The notes under the pieces: model-generated
What the model saw: the letters and a program-made list of their open reading frames with translations, nothing else
What the model was told of the DNA's origin: nothing
Databases searched by the model: none
Part shown: piece after piece, positions 8,667 through 16,530 of the stretch
How positions within the stretch are numbered: the first letter of the stretch is position 1
Layout: each line of letters opens with the position of its first letter
Program-made: the position numbers and the translations under genes
NCBI GenBank assembly: GCA_051867975.1
Contig: JBJDZM010000106.1
Span: forward strand, 1-25,717
Length of the DNA: 25,717 nt
Source: SVTX01 sp051867975
GTDB lineage: Bacteria; Bacillota; Clostridia; Oscillospirales; CAG-272
Reading direction: 5' to 3'

Positions 8667-9599
8667 ATGAGTATTACAAAAGAACAGATCACGTCGGTTA
8701 AGGCAAGAGGATTTCTTTTAAACCGAGGCACGGAATGTTTCTCGGGAAGAATTGTAACAGTAGCGGGACTCTTTACGCCCGACGAGCTTCGCGCAATTGC
8801 GGAGTGCTCGCAAAAGTTCGGGAACGGAAAGGTCATCTTCACCTCGAGATTGGCTGCAGAGATAGTCGGAATTCCCTTTGATAAGATTCCCGAAGCCGAG
8901 CAGTTTATGGCGGAGCGCAACCTCTATTTCGGCGGTACGGGAGCGAAGATCCGTCCCATCACCGCATGCAAGGGTACGACCTGCGTTTACGGAAATATCG
9001 ACACTCAGGCGCTTGCGAAGACGGTCTACGATAAATTCTATATCGGAATGAAGAACATAAAGCTTCCTCACAAATTCAAGATAGCCGTCGGCGGTTGCCC
9101 GAACAGCTGTATGAAGCCGAGTCTTAACGACGTGGGTGTTGAGGGCTGCAAGGTATTTGAGTTTGAGTCCGAAAAATGCCACGGATGCAAGAGGTGCGTA
9201 ATCTCGGAAAGCTGTCCTTCAAGGGCGGTCTGCGTAGTTGACGGAAAAGCCGTTATCGACGAGGCAAAATGCAAAAATTGCGGCGTTTGCATAGGCAAGT
9301 GTCCCTTCGGAGCCTTCCCGAAGGAGGCTGAGTCTGCGTGCCGTATCTTTGTCGGCGGAACGTGGGGAAAGAGTCAGCGCATGGGAACACTGCTGAGCAA
9401 TCTTTACACGGTCGATGAGGTTCCTGCGGTCATTGAAAAGGTCATGCTCTGGTATAAGGAGAACGGATATATCAAGGAGCGTCTCGGCGCGGCGATAGAC
9501 AGAATCGGCGTTGAGGCACTTGAGGGGGCAATCAAAGGAAATGACCTCTTAGACAGAAAAGAAGAGATACTTTCGGCTCCCATGTGCGAAAGACCATAA
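8667..9599 (+). CDS. Sirohaem/[4Fe-4S] sulfite-nitrite reductase-like protein with ferredoxin insert (AsrC-like)
   Basis: A 310-residue cytoplasmic redox protein. Residues about 10-75 resemble the ferredoxin-like half domain of sulfite/nitrite reductases (…RGTECFSGRIVTVAGLFT…). The sirohaem/[4Fe-4S] domain carries ACKGTTC (C101, C106) and GGCPNSC (C144, C148). Inserted after it are two ferredoxin clusters: C171/C174/C177/C183 and C202/C205/C208/C212. The first cysteine pair is spaced C-x4-C, one shorter than the C-x5-C of classical sulfite reductase, so the exact activity is open. It resembles AsrC and other small single-subunit reductases of anaerobes, and likely reduces sulfite, nitrite or a related substrate with ferredoxin electrons. 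AAAGGA precedes the ATG. It is divergently arranged with the iron/haem-type importer. Confidence 0.78.
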   Translation: MSITKEQITSVKARGFLLNRGTECFSGRIVTVAGLFTPDELRAIAECSQKFGNGKVIFTSRLAAEIVGIPFDKIPEAEQFMAERNLYFGGTGAKIRPITACKGTTCVYGNIDTQALAKTVYDKFYIGMKNIKLPHKFKIAVGGCPNSCMKPSLNDVGVEGCKVFEFESEKCHGCKRCVISESCPSRAVCVVDGKAVIDEAKCKNCGVCIGKCPFGAFPKEAESACRIFVGGTWGKSQRMGTLLSNLYTVDEVPAVIEKVMLWYKENGYIKERLGAAIDRIGVEALEGAIKGNDLLDRKEEILSAPMCERP

Positions 9600-9625
9600 C
9601 AGCCTAAGCCCGAATAATTGCCGCA

Positions 9626-9665
9626 AAGCCGCCTTTTTTGAAAGAATTAGGCGGTTTTGTATTTT
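9626..9665 (+). terminator. Terminator after the sirohaem reductase-like gene
   Basis: AAGCCGCCT (9626-9634) pairs with AGGCGGTTT (9649-9657) with one G-T wobble, followed by a T-rich run (TTTTGTATTTTTT). Confidence 0.75.
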
Positions 9666-9670
9666 TTAGG

Positions 9671-9699
9671 TTGATTTTTTGCCTTTTTTGTGCTACAAT
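9671..9699 (+). promoter_or_regulatory. Promoter of the EamA transporter gene
   Basis: TTGATT (9671-9676), 17-base spacer, TACAAT (9694-9699), directly after the preceding terminator. The start is about 30 bases ahead of ATG 9737. Confidence 0.7.
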
Positions 9700-9736
9700 T
9701 GTCTCGTCTCGAAACCTGACAAAAAGGAGAAAAGTT

Positions 9737-10150
9737 ATGTGGATATTATTTGCCATTCTGTCCGCGGTATTTGCGGCACTTACGTCAATACTTGCCAAGG
9801 TCGGAATTGACGGAGTAAATTCAAATCTTGCAACGGCGATAAGAACCGTTGTGGTCGTTGTTATGGCGTGGGCGATGGTGTTTTTGACGCACGCGCAAAG
9901 CGGACTCGCCGAGATAAGCAAAAAAAGCTGGATATTTTTAATTCTGTCGGGACTTTCGACGGGCGCGTCGTGGCTTTGCTATTACAGAGCCTTGCAGTTA
10001 GGCGAGGCATCAAAGGTAGTCCCAATCGACAAAATGAGCGTGGTGATCACCTTGGTTTTGGCATTTATATTTTTGCATGAGCAGTTTACCGTAAAATCGC
10101 TTATCGGCTGTATTCTGATTACGCTCGGAACGCTTATTATGGTGATATAA
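9737..10150 (+). CDS. Small EamA-family (DMT superfamily) transporter
   Basis: A 137-residue membrane protein with about five hydrophobic segments, equal to a single EamA domain and half the length of a usual ten-helix DMT exporter. Such half-size members usually work as dimers. Family marks are WILFAILSAVFAALTSILAK at the N-terminus, WLCYYRALQLGEASKVVPID in the middle and the terminal LIGCILITLGTLIMV helix. AAGGAGA lies 8 bases before ATG 9737; a longer upstream frame begins inside the terminator and is rejected. It stands alone with its own promoter. The exported metabolite is unknown. Confidence 0.88.
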   Translation: MWILFAILSAVFAALTSILAKVGIDGVNSNLATAIRTVVVVVMAWAMVFLTHAQSGLAEISKKSWIFLILSGLSTGASWLCYYRALQLGEASKVVPIDKMSVVITLVLAFIFLHEQFTVKSLIGCILITLGTLIMVI

Positions 10151-10230
10151 CACGGCGAACTGTCAAGTAAAAATTTTGAAATAATTAGCATCTCCAAAAT
10201 TCATCTGCCAGAATATTGACCTTGTTTCGA

Positions 10231-10236
10231 TATAAT
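10231..10236 (+). promoter_or_regulatory. Probable -10 box of the hsp20-clpB promoter
   Basis: A perfect TATAAT lies 24 bases before the CIRCE operator, so the operator would sit in the first transcribed bases, its usual place. No good -35 box is present at 16-18 bases; TTGACC at 10216 is only 9 bases away. Confidence 0.4.
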
Positions 10237-10260
10237 CAAATTGAATAAACTATCAAAATA

Positions 10261-10287
10261 TTAGCACTCTATCCGATAGAGTGCTAA
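10261..10287 (+). promoter_or_regulatory. CIRCE operator (HrcA binding site)
   Basis: TTAGCACTC (10261-10269), nine bases, GAGTGCTAA (10279-10287): an exact match to the CIRCE consensus. The symmetry extends to 16 bp per arm. HrcA bound here represses the operon until heat or misfolding stress titrates it. A small GGAGC/GCTCC hairpin (10362-10376) follows in the leader. Confidence 0.97.
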
Positions 10288-10444
10288 TATTTACAGTTTG
10301 GTAACAAAATAATGTTTTTTATTTCACAATTCGGGTGTATCATATTACTGTAAAAAAGAGAGGAGCCTAAAGCTCCCGGGATATGAATAAAAAAATCTTT
10401 TTTACATAAAATATCAAAAACAAATCTATAAGGAGGATTCTGTT

Positions 10445-10879
10445 ATGTTTGAACTTACACCCTATGCCCGCGGTAATCATTCTTTTGCCGCATACGACCC
10501 TTTCAAAGAAATGGAGGATTTCGAAAAGCACTTTTTCGGCAGACAGCTTCCTGCCTTCAAGACCGATATCCGTGAGACCGAGAATGCGTACATTCTTGAC
10601 GCCGAATTACCCGGTTTTTCAAAGGAGGATATCCACGCCGAAGTCAGAAACGGTTGCCTTACGATCCATGCGGAGCACAAATCCGAAAACGAGGAAAAAG
10701 ACGAAAAGAACAATTATATAAGACGTGAGCGCTCTTACGGCTCGTTTAGCCGAAGCTTTGACCTTGAAGGCATCAAGAGCGATGAGATCACCGCCTCATA
10801 CAAGGACGGAGTGCTTTCGCTGACACTGCCGAAGGAAGAGACGAGACCCGAAGAGGGAAGAAGGCTTGAAATTCAGTAA
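10445..10879 (+). CDS. Hsp20/alpha-crystallin family small heat-shock protein
   Basis: A 144-residue ATP-independent holdase that binds unfolding proteins and hands them to ClpB/DnaK. The alpha-crystallin domain runs from about KTDIRETENAYILDAELPGF to GVLSLTLPKEE, with the conserved A/GxLxL motif (GVLSLTL) near residues 119-125. The short N-terminal arm includes FEKHFFG. AAGGAGGA lies 7 bases before ATG 10445. CIRCE sits 160 bases upstream, so HrcA control is expected. The clpB gene follows 66 bases later, separated only by a weak hairpin. Confidence 0.95.
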   Translation: MFELTPYARGNHSFAAYDPFKEMEDFEKHFFGRQLPAFKTDIRETENAYILDAELPGFSKEDIHAEVRNGCLTIHAEHKSENEEKDEKNNYIRRERSYGSFSRSFDLEGIKSDEITASYKDGVLSLTLPKEETRPEEGRRLEIQ

Positions 10880-10887
10880 TATTCCGA

Positions 10888-10914
10888 GGGGGTCCTTCTT
10901 TTGAGGGATCCCCC
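10888..10914 (+). terminator. Weak hairpin between hsp20 and clpB
   Basis: GGGGGTCC (10888-10895) pairs with GGA-T-CCCCC (10906-10914) with one bulged T, followed a few bases later by ATTTTT. It may be a partial terminator or an mRNA stabiliser that sets the hsp20 to clpB ratio. Confidence 0.4.
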
Positions 10915-10945
10915 ATATTAATTTTTAAACAGTGAGGTGATGTTT

Positions 10946-13540
10946 ATGAACATGAACCAATTTACACAAAAAAGTATAGAGGCGTTGCAGGACATGCAGT
11001 CGATTGCGATGCAGAACGGAAACCAACAGGTTGAGGGAGTTCATCTGCTCTCGGCTCTTGTGTCGAAGGAGGACGGACTTATCCCAAATCTCATCACGCA
11101 ATCGGGAATATCGCCCGAAACGGTAAGGTCCCTTGCGGACGAAGCGATAAACTCGCTCCCCAAGGTTTCGGGAATGCAGGCAGACAAGCTCTATCTCTCA
11201 CGTGAGCTTGACGGTGTCCTTACCGAAGCAGAGGCGCAGGCGAAGAAGATGAAGGACGAATACGTTTCGGTCGAGCATCTGATGCTCGCGCTCTTTGCGA
11301 GGGCCGATATGAAGGTCAAGGACATCTTCAGAAAGTCGGGACTTACGAAGGACGCGTTTCTGACCGCGCTCAAAAACGTCCGCGGCAACAGGACGGTGAC
11401 GACCGACAATCCCGAGGGAACATACGACGTGCTTAACAAATACGGAGAGGACCTTGTGGCAAAGGCGAAGGAGCAAAAGCTTGACCCTGTTATCGGAAGG
11501 GACGACGAGATAAGAAACGTCATCCGTATTCTTTCGCGAAAGACGAAAAACAACCCCTGTCTTATCGGTGAACCCGGAGTCGGTAAGACCGCGATCGCCG
11601 AGGGGCTTGCCATCCGAATCGCAAAGGGCGACGTTCCCGACAACCTCAAGGAGCGCATCATCTTCTCGCTTGACATGGGCGCGCTTATCGCGGGTGCAAA
11701 ATTCCGCGGCGAGTTTGAGGAAAGACTGAAATCGGTGCTTGAAGAGGTCAAGAGCAGTGAGGGCAGGATAATTCTCTTCATCGATGAGCTTCACACTATC
11801 GTCGGTGCGGGCAAGACCGAGGGCGCTATGGATGCGGGAAATCTCTTAAAGCCGATGCTGGCGCGCGGTGAGCTTCACTGCATAGGCGCGACGACGCTTA
11901 ATGAATACCGTCAGTATATCGAAAAGGATGCGGCGCTTGAACGGCGTTTCCAGCCGGTCATGATTCCCGAGCCTACGGTTGAAGATACCATTTCGATTTT
12001 GAGGGGACTTAAGGAGCGATACGAGGTATATCACGGTGTCAAGATTCACGACGGTGCGCTTATCGCCGCCGCAACGCTTTCCGACCGTTATATTACCGAC
12101 CGTTTTCTTCCCGATAAGGCGATAGACCTCGTTGACGAGGCGTGCGCACTGATAAAGACCGAGATGAATTCGATGCCGTCCGAGATGGATGAGGTTGCAC
12201 GTAAGATAATGCAGCACGAGATCGAGGAGGCGGCGCTGAAAAAGGAAGATGACAAGCTCTCGCGTGAGCATCTGAAGGAAATTCAGGCAGAGCTTGCCGA
12301 CATGCGCACGACCTTCAATGAAATGAAGTCAAAGTGGGAGATAGAAAAGCACTCGATCGAAAAACTGCAAAGGCTCCGTGGCGAGATCGAGCAGACCAAT
12401 GCGGAGATCGAGCGCGCGCAGAACAGCTATGACCTTGCAAAGGCCGCCGAGCTGAAATTCGGCAAACTCCCGGAACTTAAAAAACAGCTTGAAGAAGAGG
12501 AGGCGCGCGCCGAGAATACAGGCAACAGCAACTCACTGCTCAGGGACAAGGTCAGCGAGGAGGAGATATGCCGAATAGTGGCAAGGTGGACGGGTATTCC
12601 CGTTGACAAGATAATGGAGAGCGAGAGGGAAAAGCTGCTCGGTCTTGAGGACATACTGCACAAGCGTGTCATAGGTCAGGACGAGGCGGTGACGAAGGTC
12701 AGCGAGGCAATTCTCCGTTCGCGCGCAGGCATAAAGGACCCTCGCCGTCCCATCGGTTCGTTTTTGTTCTTAGGTCCTACGGGCGTAGGCAAGACCGAGC
12801 TTGCCAAGGCACTTGCCGAGGCGTTGTTTGACGACGAAAAGAGCATAATACGTATCGACATGAGTGAGTACATGGAGAAGTATTCGGTATCAAGGCTTAT
12901 CGGAGCGCCTCCCGGATACGTGGGCTATGACGAGGGCGGACAGCTTACAGAGGCTGTGCGCAGAAGACCGTATTCGGTCGTTCTTTTCGATGAAGTCGAA
13001 AAGGCTCATCCCGACGTTTTCAACGTGCTTTTGCAGGTGCTTGACGACGGACGTATTACCGACAGTCAGGGCAGGACGGTGGACTTTAAAAACACGGTCA
13101 TAATCCTTACCTCAAACCTCGGTTCAAGTATGATACTTGACGGAATCACGCCGAACGGAGAGATAAGCGAAGAGGCGCGTCAAAACGTGTCCGAGCTTCT
13201 CAAACGCAGCTTCCGTCCCGAATTTCTCAACCGTCTTGACGAGATAGTATTCTACAAGCCCTTGACGCGTGAGAATATCTACGGTATAGTCGACCTGCTG
13301 ATCTCAGACCTTGACCGACGTCTTGAAGACAAGCAACTCGGTGTCAGGGTAACGCAGAGGGCAAAGGATTTCATAATGGATTCGGCATACGACCCGACGT
13401 ACGGCGCAAGACCGCTCAAGAGGTTTATTCAGTCGCACATTGAGACTTTGCTTGCAAGGGAGATAATCGGCGGAGATATTGAGCCTGACAGCGTGCTTAC
13501 GGTGGATTATGACGGCTCTAAGCTGGTTCTGAATAAATAA
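10946..13540 (+). CDS. clpB: ATP-dependent disaggregase ClpB
   Basis: An 864-residue hexameric AAA+ unfoldase that pulls proteins out of aggregates together with DnaK and small heat-shock proteins. In order: the Clp N domain with two repeats (about 1-145); AAA-1 with Walker A GEPGVGKT (about 208-215) and Walker B IILFIDELHT; the long coiled-coil middle domain (about 405-525, rich in E/K heptads), which separates ClpB from ClpA and ClpC; AAA-2 with GPTGVGKTEL, VVLFDEVEKAHPDVFN and the sensor segment GARPLKR near the end. ATG 10946 is chosen because GAGGTG is spaced 6 bases away; GTG 10937 overlaps that site. It is co-transcribed with hsp20 from the CIRCE-controlled promoter. The sequence is complete. 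Confidence 0.97.
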   Translation: MNMNQFTQKSIEALQDMQSIAMQNGNQQVEGVHLLSALVSKEDGLIPNLITQSGISPETVRSLADEAINSLPKVSGMQADKLYLSRELDGVLTEAEAQAKKMKDEYVSVEHLMLALFARADMKVKDIFRKSGLTKDAFLTALKNVRGNRTVTTDNPEGTYDVLNKYGEDLVAKAKEQKLDPVIGRDDEIRNVIRILSRKTKNNPCLIGEPGVGKTAIAEGLAIRIAKGDVPDNLKERIIFSLDMGALIAGAKFRGEFEERLKSVLEEVKSSEGRIILFIDELHTIVGAGKTEGAMDAGNLLKPMLARGELHCIGATTLNEYRQYIEKDAALERRFQPVMIPEPTVEDTISILRGLKERYEVYHGVKIHDGALIAAATLSDRYITDRFLPDKAIDLVDEACALIKTEMNSMPSEMDEVARKIMQHEIEEAALKKEDDKLSREHLKEIQAELADMRTTFNEMKSKWEIEKHSIEKLQRLRGEIEQTNAEIERAQNSYDLAKAAELKFGKLPELKKQLEEEEARAENTGNSNSLLRDKVSEEEICRIVARWTGIPVDKIMESEREKLLGLEDILHKRVIGQDEAVTKVSEAILRSRAGIKDPRRPIGSFLFLGPTGVGKTELAKALAEALFDDEKSIIRIDMSEYMEKYSVSRLIGAPPGYVGYDEGGQLTEAVRRRPYSVVLFDEVEKAHPDVFNVLLQVLDDGRITDSQGRTVDFKNTVIILTSNLGSSMILDGITPNGEISEEARQNVSELLKRSFRPEFLNRLDEIVFYKPLTRENIYGIVDLLISDLDRRLEDKQLGVRVTQRAKDFIMDSAYDPTYGARPLKRFIQSHIETLLAREIIGGDIEPDSVLTVDYDGSKLVLNK

Positions 13541-13547
13541 AAAATGA

Positions 13548-13580
13548 GGGCATCGCCGCGGCGATGCCCTTTTGCTTTTT
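13548..13580 (+). terminator. Terminator after clpB
   Basis: GGGCATCGCCG/CGGCGATGCCC forms a perfect 22-base palindromic stem at 13548-13569, followed by TTTTGCTTTTT. Confidence 0.93.
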
Positions 13581-13643
13581 GGCGTTTTTATCGACGTATA
13601 TTGACAAAATATACTAAAAAAATTACAAAATTATTTAAAACTA

Positions 13644-13672
13644 TTGAAATCCGTTTGTAAAAGTGATATAAT
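13644..13672 (+). promoter_or_regulatory. Promoter of the first nuclease gene
   Basis: TTGAAA (13644-13649), 17-base spacer, TATAAT (13667-13672) with extended TGA. The start is about 30 bases before ATG 13711, whose ribosome binding site is GAGGAAG. Confidence 0.8.
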
Positions 13673-13710
13673 GGTAATATGAAAACTATGCCTATATTGA
13701 GGAAGTTGGA

Positions 13711-16377
13711 ATGAAAAACAATCAAATCAAGAAATTAGCATCGTGGGCTTTGATGCTGGCTATGATATTCTCGCTCTTCGTCGGGTTTGCTTCGCCTGCG
13801 GTTGCGTCGGAAACTTCCGTATTTTCGGCAGCTGAGGGAACCGGTTATGATTCGGCTGACGACGTTGTCTACGTCACCACCCCCGTTGATAAGTACGGCG
13901 ACGTAATACACAATTGGGGCGTTCAAGGCGAGACGTGCGTCTTCCTTTCGGTTTATGCCGAAGCCTTTTACACGGGTGAATATGTGTTTGACGATATGTC
14001 GCAGAGCTATGGCGGTACAAGCAAGAACAACGCACACGAAAGTGCCCTCTACGCTGAATTGGTTGCTCTTATGAAAGATAATCATAAGGTGTTAACTACC
14101 TACGACGACACAAGGTATCAGTACATGTTTACCGACTGTGAGAGAGGCGACTCATCTATGATTCGTCTTTTCTACTCGGGAGACTTATATGCCTCGGCTT
14201 GGGAATACGGAAACACGTGGAATCGAGAACACGTATGGCCCAAAAGCAAGGGTATCGTCAGCGGCGCGACCGAGAATGACGGTGCGGACATTATGACGCT
14301 GCGACCGGCATACAAAGGCACGAACAGTTCGCGAAACAACAAGGCGTACGGAAGTGTTACCACGGAGAAGTTTTACGAGCCGCGCGACGAGATCAAGGGC
14401 GACTGCGCAAGGACGCTTCTCTACACCTACACACGCTGGGGCAATTACCAGAACATGTGGGGAGCCGACGGTGTTATCGAGAGCCTTGAGGTTCTCCTTG
14501 AATGGATGGAGCTTGACCCCGTTGATACATGGGAAATGGGAAGGAACGATGCGGTTCAATCGATAACGGGAACGCGAAACGTCTTCGTCGATTATCCCGA
14601 GTACGCATGGTTGCTTTTCGGCAGAGACGTTCCCGAAAACTATTCGACTCCTTCACAGAGCAAGGGAGTTACCGCTCCCGATGACAATCCTTTCGGGGAT
14701 GTTGTTACGGAGACGACGACAGAGGGGACAACCGACTCGCCCACCGAGGATATTTCCATGGAGACTCCCGAGGTTGGAGTTGCGTACAAGGCGAAGGTCG
14801 TCACGCCCGACATGGGAACATTCTATATGAAGGGATATCCCCTGAGCGCAAATACGCCTTATTACATCAGCATCTCGGAAAACAAAGCCGACGGAGTTGA
14901 CGTTTTTCTTGAAGACGCCGAGGTGCAGGGCGGATACAGAATGTATTTTATGGACGGAGCGGATAAGAAATATATCCGCGCATACGAGAGAACCGATAAA
15001 GCAGGTTCAGGCTCGATGGAGCTTACGACCGACAAGCCCGATGAGTATTACACTTACGACAGCTCTCTCGGCACATTTATTGTGACGGTGGGAGAAAATT
15101 CCTTCTATCTCGGAACATATATGGGCTCTTCATCGCTCAACAAAAGAATAAGTTGCTCAAATACAAGCTACATAACGGGCGATAATGCCTTGAATGTTGG
15201 TGTGACACAGTTTCCCCTTCGGTTCGTTCTATCGGAACAGAGCGAAGACGCTGAACCCGATGAAACTTCGTCAGGTGACTCTACTGCGCCGGAAGAGATA
15301 ACGGATAATGAGGAATCATCTTCGGCTGATGAAACGGCGGGTGAGACAACGGCCGCCATTGAGACCGATTCGGCAGTTGAAACAGAAGAAGAGAGTTCAC
15401 AAGAAGAGACTTCAATCGAAGATGGCGAAAAGCACACCTACGTCAAGGTGACCGAGGCTCCCGACGACTGGTCGGGTACATACATTATTGTGTATGAGGA
15501 CGGCGGAGTGATGTTTGACGGCTCTCTTAATCCATTGGATGCTGTGTCAAATAACAGGACTGTCAAGATAACAGACGGTAAAATTGACGGAGACTTATTA
15601 AAATACGCATTTAAAGTAGAGAAGATCGAAGGCGGATATTCAATCAAGAGCGCATCGGGCAGGTATATCGGCAGAACCGCCGACACAAACGGAATGAATG
15701 AGTCCGGCGCAAATGCGTATGTGAACACGATAACATTGAATGATGACGGCACGGTTGATATCATCGGCTCGGGCGGTGCTTATCTGCGCTTTAACTCGTC
15801 GAGCAATAACATGAGGTTCAGATACTTCAGATCAGCCACATATACAGGTCAGAAGGCAATAACTCTTTACAGATGTGAGGATATTGCCGAGGACGTGACC
15901 GAACCCGAGGAGACAACTACTCCTGAAGAAACGACAACTCCCGAAGAGACAACGACTGTCGAAGAAACGACTACCGTCGAAGAAACGACGACTGTCGAAG
16001 AAACGACGACTGTCGAAGAAACAACAACGATCGAGGAAACGACTACAGTCGAAGAAACGACTACCGTTGAAGAAACGACTACCGTTGAAGAAACGACGAC
16101 CGTTGAGGAAACGACGACCGTTGAGGAAACGACAACAGTCGAGGAAACAACGACGGTTGAAGATGTGACGACGGGTGAAGATGTGACGACGGTTGAGGAA
16201 GAAACAACTGTCGGTGAGACATCTCCGGGCGCTGACGATGTTGATAATTCTACCGAGGCAGAGAGTACAATTAAGCCGAACAAGGGCGGATGCGGCTCGT
16301 CGCTGAGCGGTGGAGTTGCGGTAATGATTTCAATTTCCGTTGCTGGGCTTATATTCCGCAAAAGGAAAAAGGAATGA
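13711..16377 (+). CDS. Secreted, cell-surface anchored endonuclease I family nuclease with stalk repeats
   Basis: An 888-residue exported DNase/RNase of the endonuclease I (PF04231) His-Me finger type. A signal peptide spans about 1-33 (cleavage near PAVAS). The nuclease domain covers about 65-310, with the catalytic loop TWNREHVWPKSKG (H174) and the metal-binding RNDAVQSITGTRN (N279). An acidic Thr-rich linker leads to a beta-rich domain (about 353-505), another linker and a second beta-rich domain (about 568-728); both look like adhesion or binding modules that I cannot name. A stalk of 14 [PVI]EETTT hexapeptides follows (about 732-815). The end is an anchor: NKGGCGSS, one hydrophobic helix and RKRKKE. 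No LPXTG is present. It probably degrades extracellular nucleic acid for nutrients or protection. The paralogue lies 153 bases downstream with no terminator between. Confidence 0.88.
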   Translation: MKNNQIKKLASWALMLAMIFSLFVGFASPAVASETSVFSAAEGTGYDSADDVVYVTTPVDKYGDVIHNWGVQGETCVFLSVYAEAFYTGEYVFDDMSQSYGGTSKNNAHESALYAELVALMKDNHKVLTTYDDTRYQYMFTDCERGDSSMIRLFYSGDLYASAWEYGNTWNREHVWPKSKGIVSGATENDGADIMTLRPAYKGTNSSRNNKAYGSVTTEKFYEPRDEIKGDCARTLLYTYTRWGNYQNMWGADGVIESLEVLLEWMELDPVDTWEMGRNDAVQSITGTRNVFVDYPEYAWLLFGRDVPENYSTPSQSKGVTAPDDNPFGDVVTETTTEGTTDSPTEDISMETPEVGVAYKAKVVTPDMGTFYMKGYPLSANTPYYISISENKADGVDVFLEDAEVQGGYRMYFMDGADKKYIRAYERTDKAGSGSMELTTDKPDEYYTYDSSLGTFIVTVGENSFYLGTYMGSSSLNKRISCSNTSYITGDNALNVGVTQFPLRFVLSEQSEDAEPDETSSGDSTAPEEITDNEESSSADETAGETTAAIETDSAVETEEESSQEETSIEDGEKHTYVKVTEAPDDWSGTYIIVYEDGGVMFDGSLNPLDAVSNNRTVKITDGKIDGDLLKYAFKVEKIEGGYSIKSASGRYIGRTADTNGMNESGANAYVNTITLNDDGTVDIIGSGGAYLRFNSSSNNMRFRYFRSATYTGQKAITLYRCEDIAEDVTEPEETTTPEETTTPEETTTVEETTTVEETTTVEETTTVEETTTIEETTTVEETTTVEETTTVEETTTVEETTTVEETTTVEETTTVEDVTTGEDVTTVEEETTVGETSPGADDVDNSTEAESTIKPNKGGCGSSLSGGVAVMISISVAGLIFRKRKKE
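15904..16155 (+). repeat. 18-base coding minisatellite, 14 units of [PVI]EETTT
   Basis: Fourteen consecutive in-frame 18-base units encode three PEETTT, four VEETTT, one IEETTT and six VEETTT, followed by two decayed units (VEDVTT, GEDVTT). Synonymous third bases vary between neighbours, so the array is not brand new. It forms an extended, negatively charged stalk between the enzyme and the membrane anchor. Confidence 0.95.
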
Positions 16378-16416
16378 TTGAGAAAACTCAAATAAGAGAT
16401 GAAAAATATAAGATTC

Positions 16417-16525
16417 GCGTGAAAGCAACTTCCGATTAAAGGTGGAGAACCTGTTTCACGCACGAATTTTACTTTGCAAAATTCACTGATTACAAATTTT
16501 CCTGCCGCAAAGCGGCAGATGGAGG
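16417..16525 (+). repeat. Dispersed hairpin/RBS element, copy 2 (upstream of second nuclease gene)
   Basis: GCGTGAAA (16417-16424) with TTTCACGC (16454-16461); GAATTTTAC-TTT-GCAAAATTC (16464-16484, one mismatch); CTGCCGC-AAA-GCGGCAG (16502-16518); then ATGGAGG (16519-16525) as ribosome binding site for ATG 16531. It matches copy 1 nearly throughout except in the loop of the first stem. Confidence 0.88.
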
Positions 16526-16530
16526 ACAAC

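Noticed and set aside
10216..10236. TTGACC plus TATAAT as the complete hsp20 promoter
   Set aside because: The spacer is only 9 bases, far from the 16-18 needed. Only the -10 box is kept, with low confidence.
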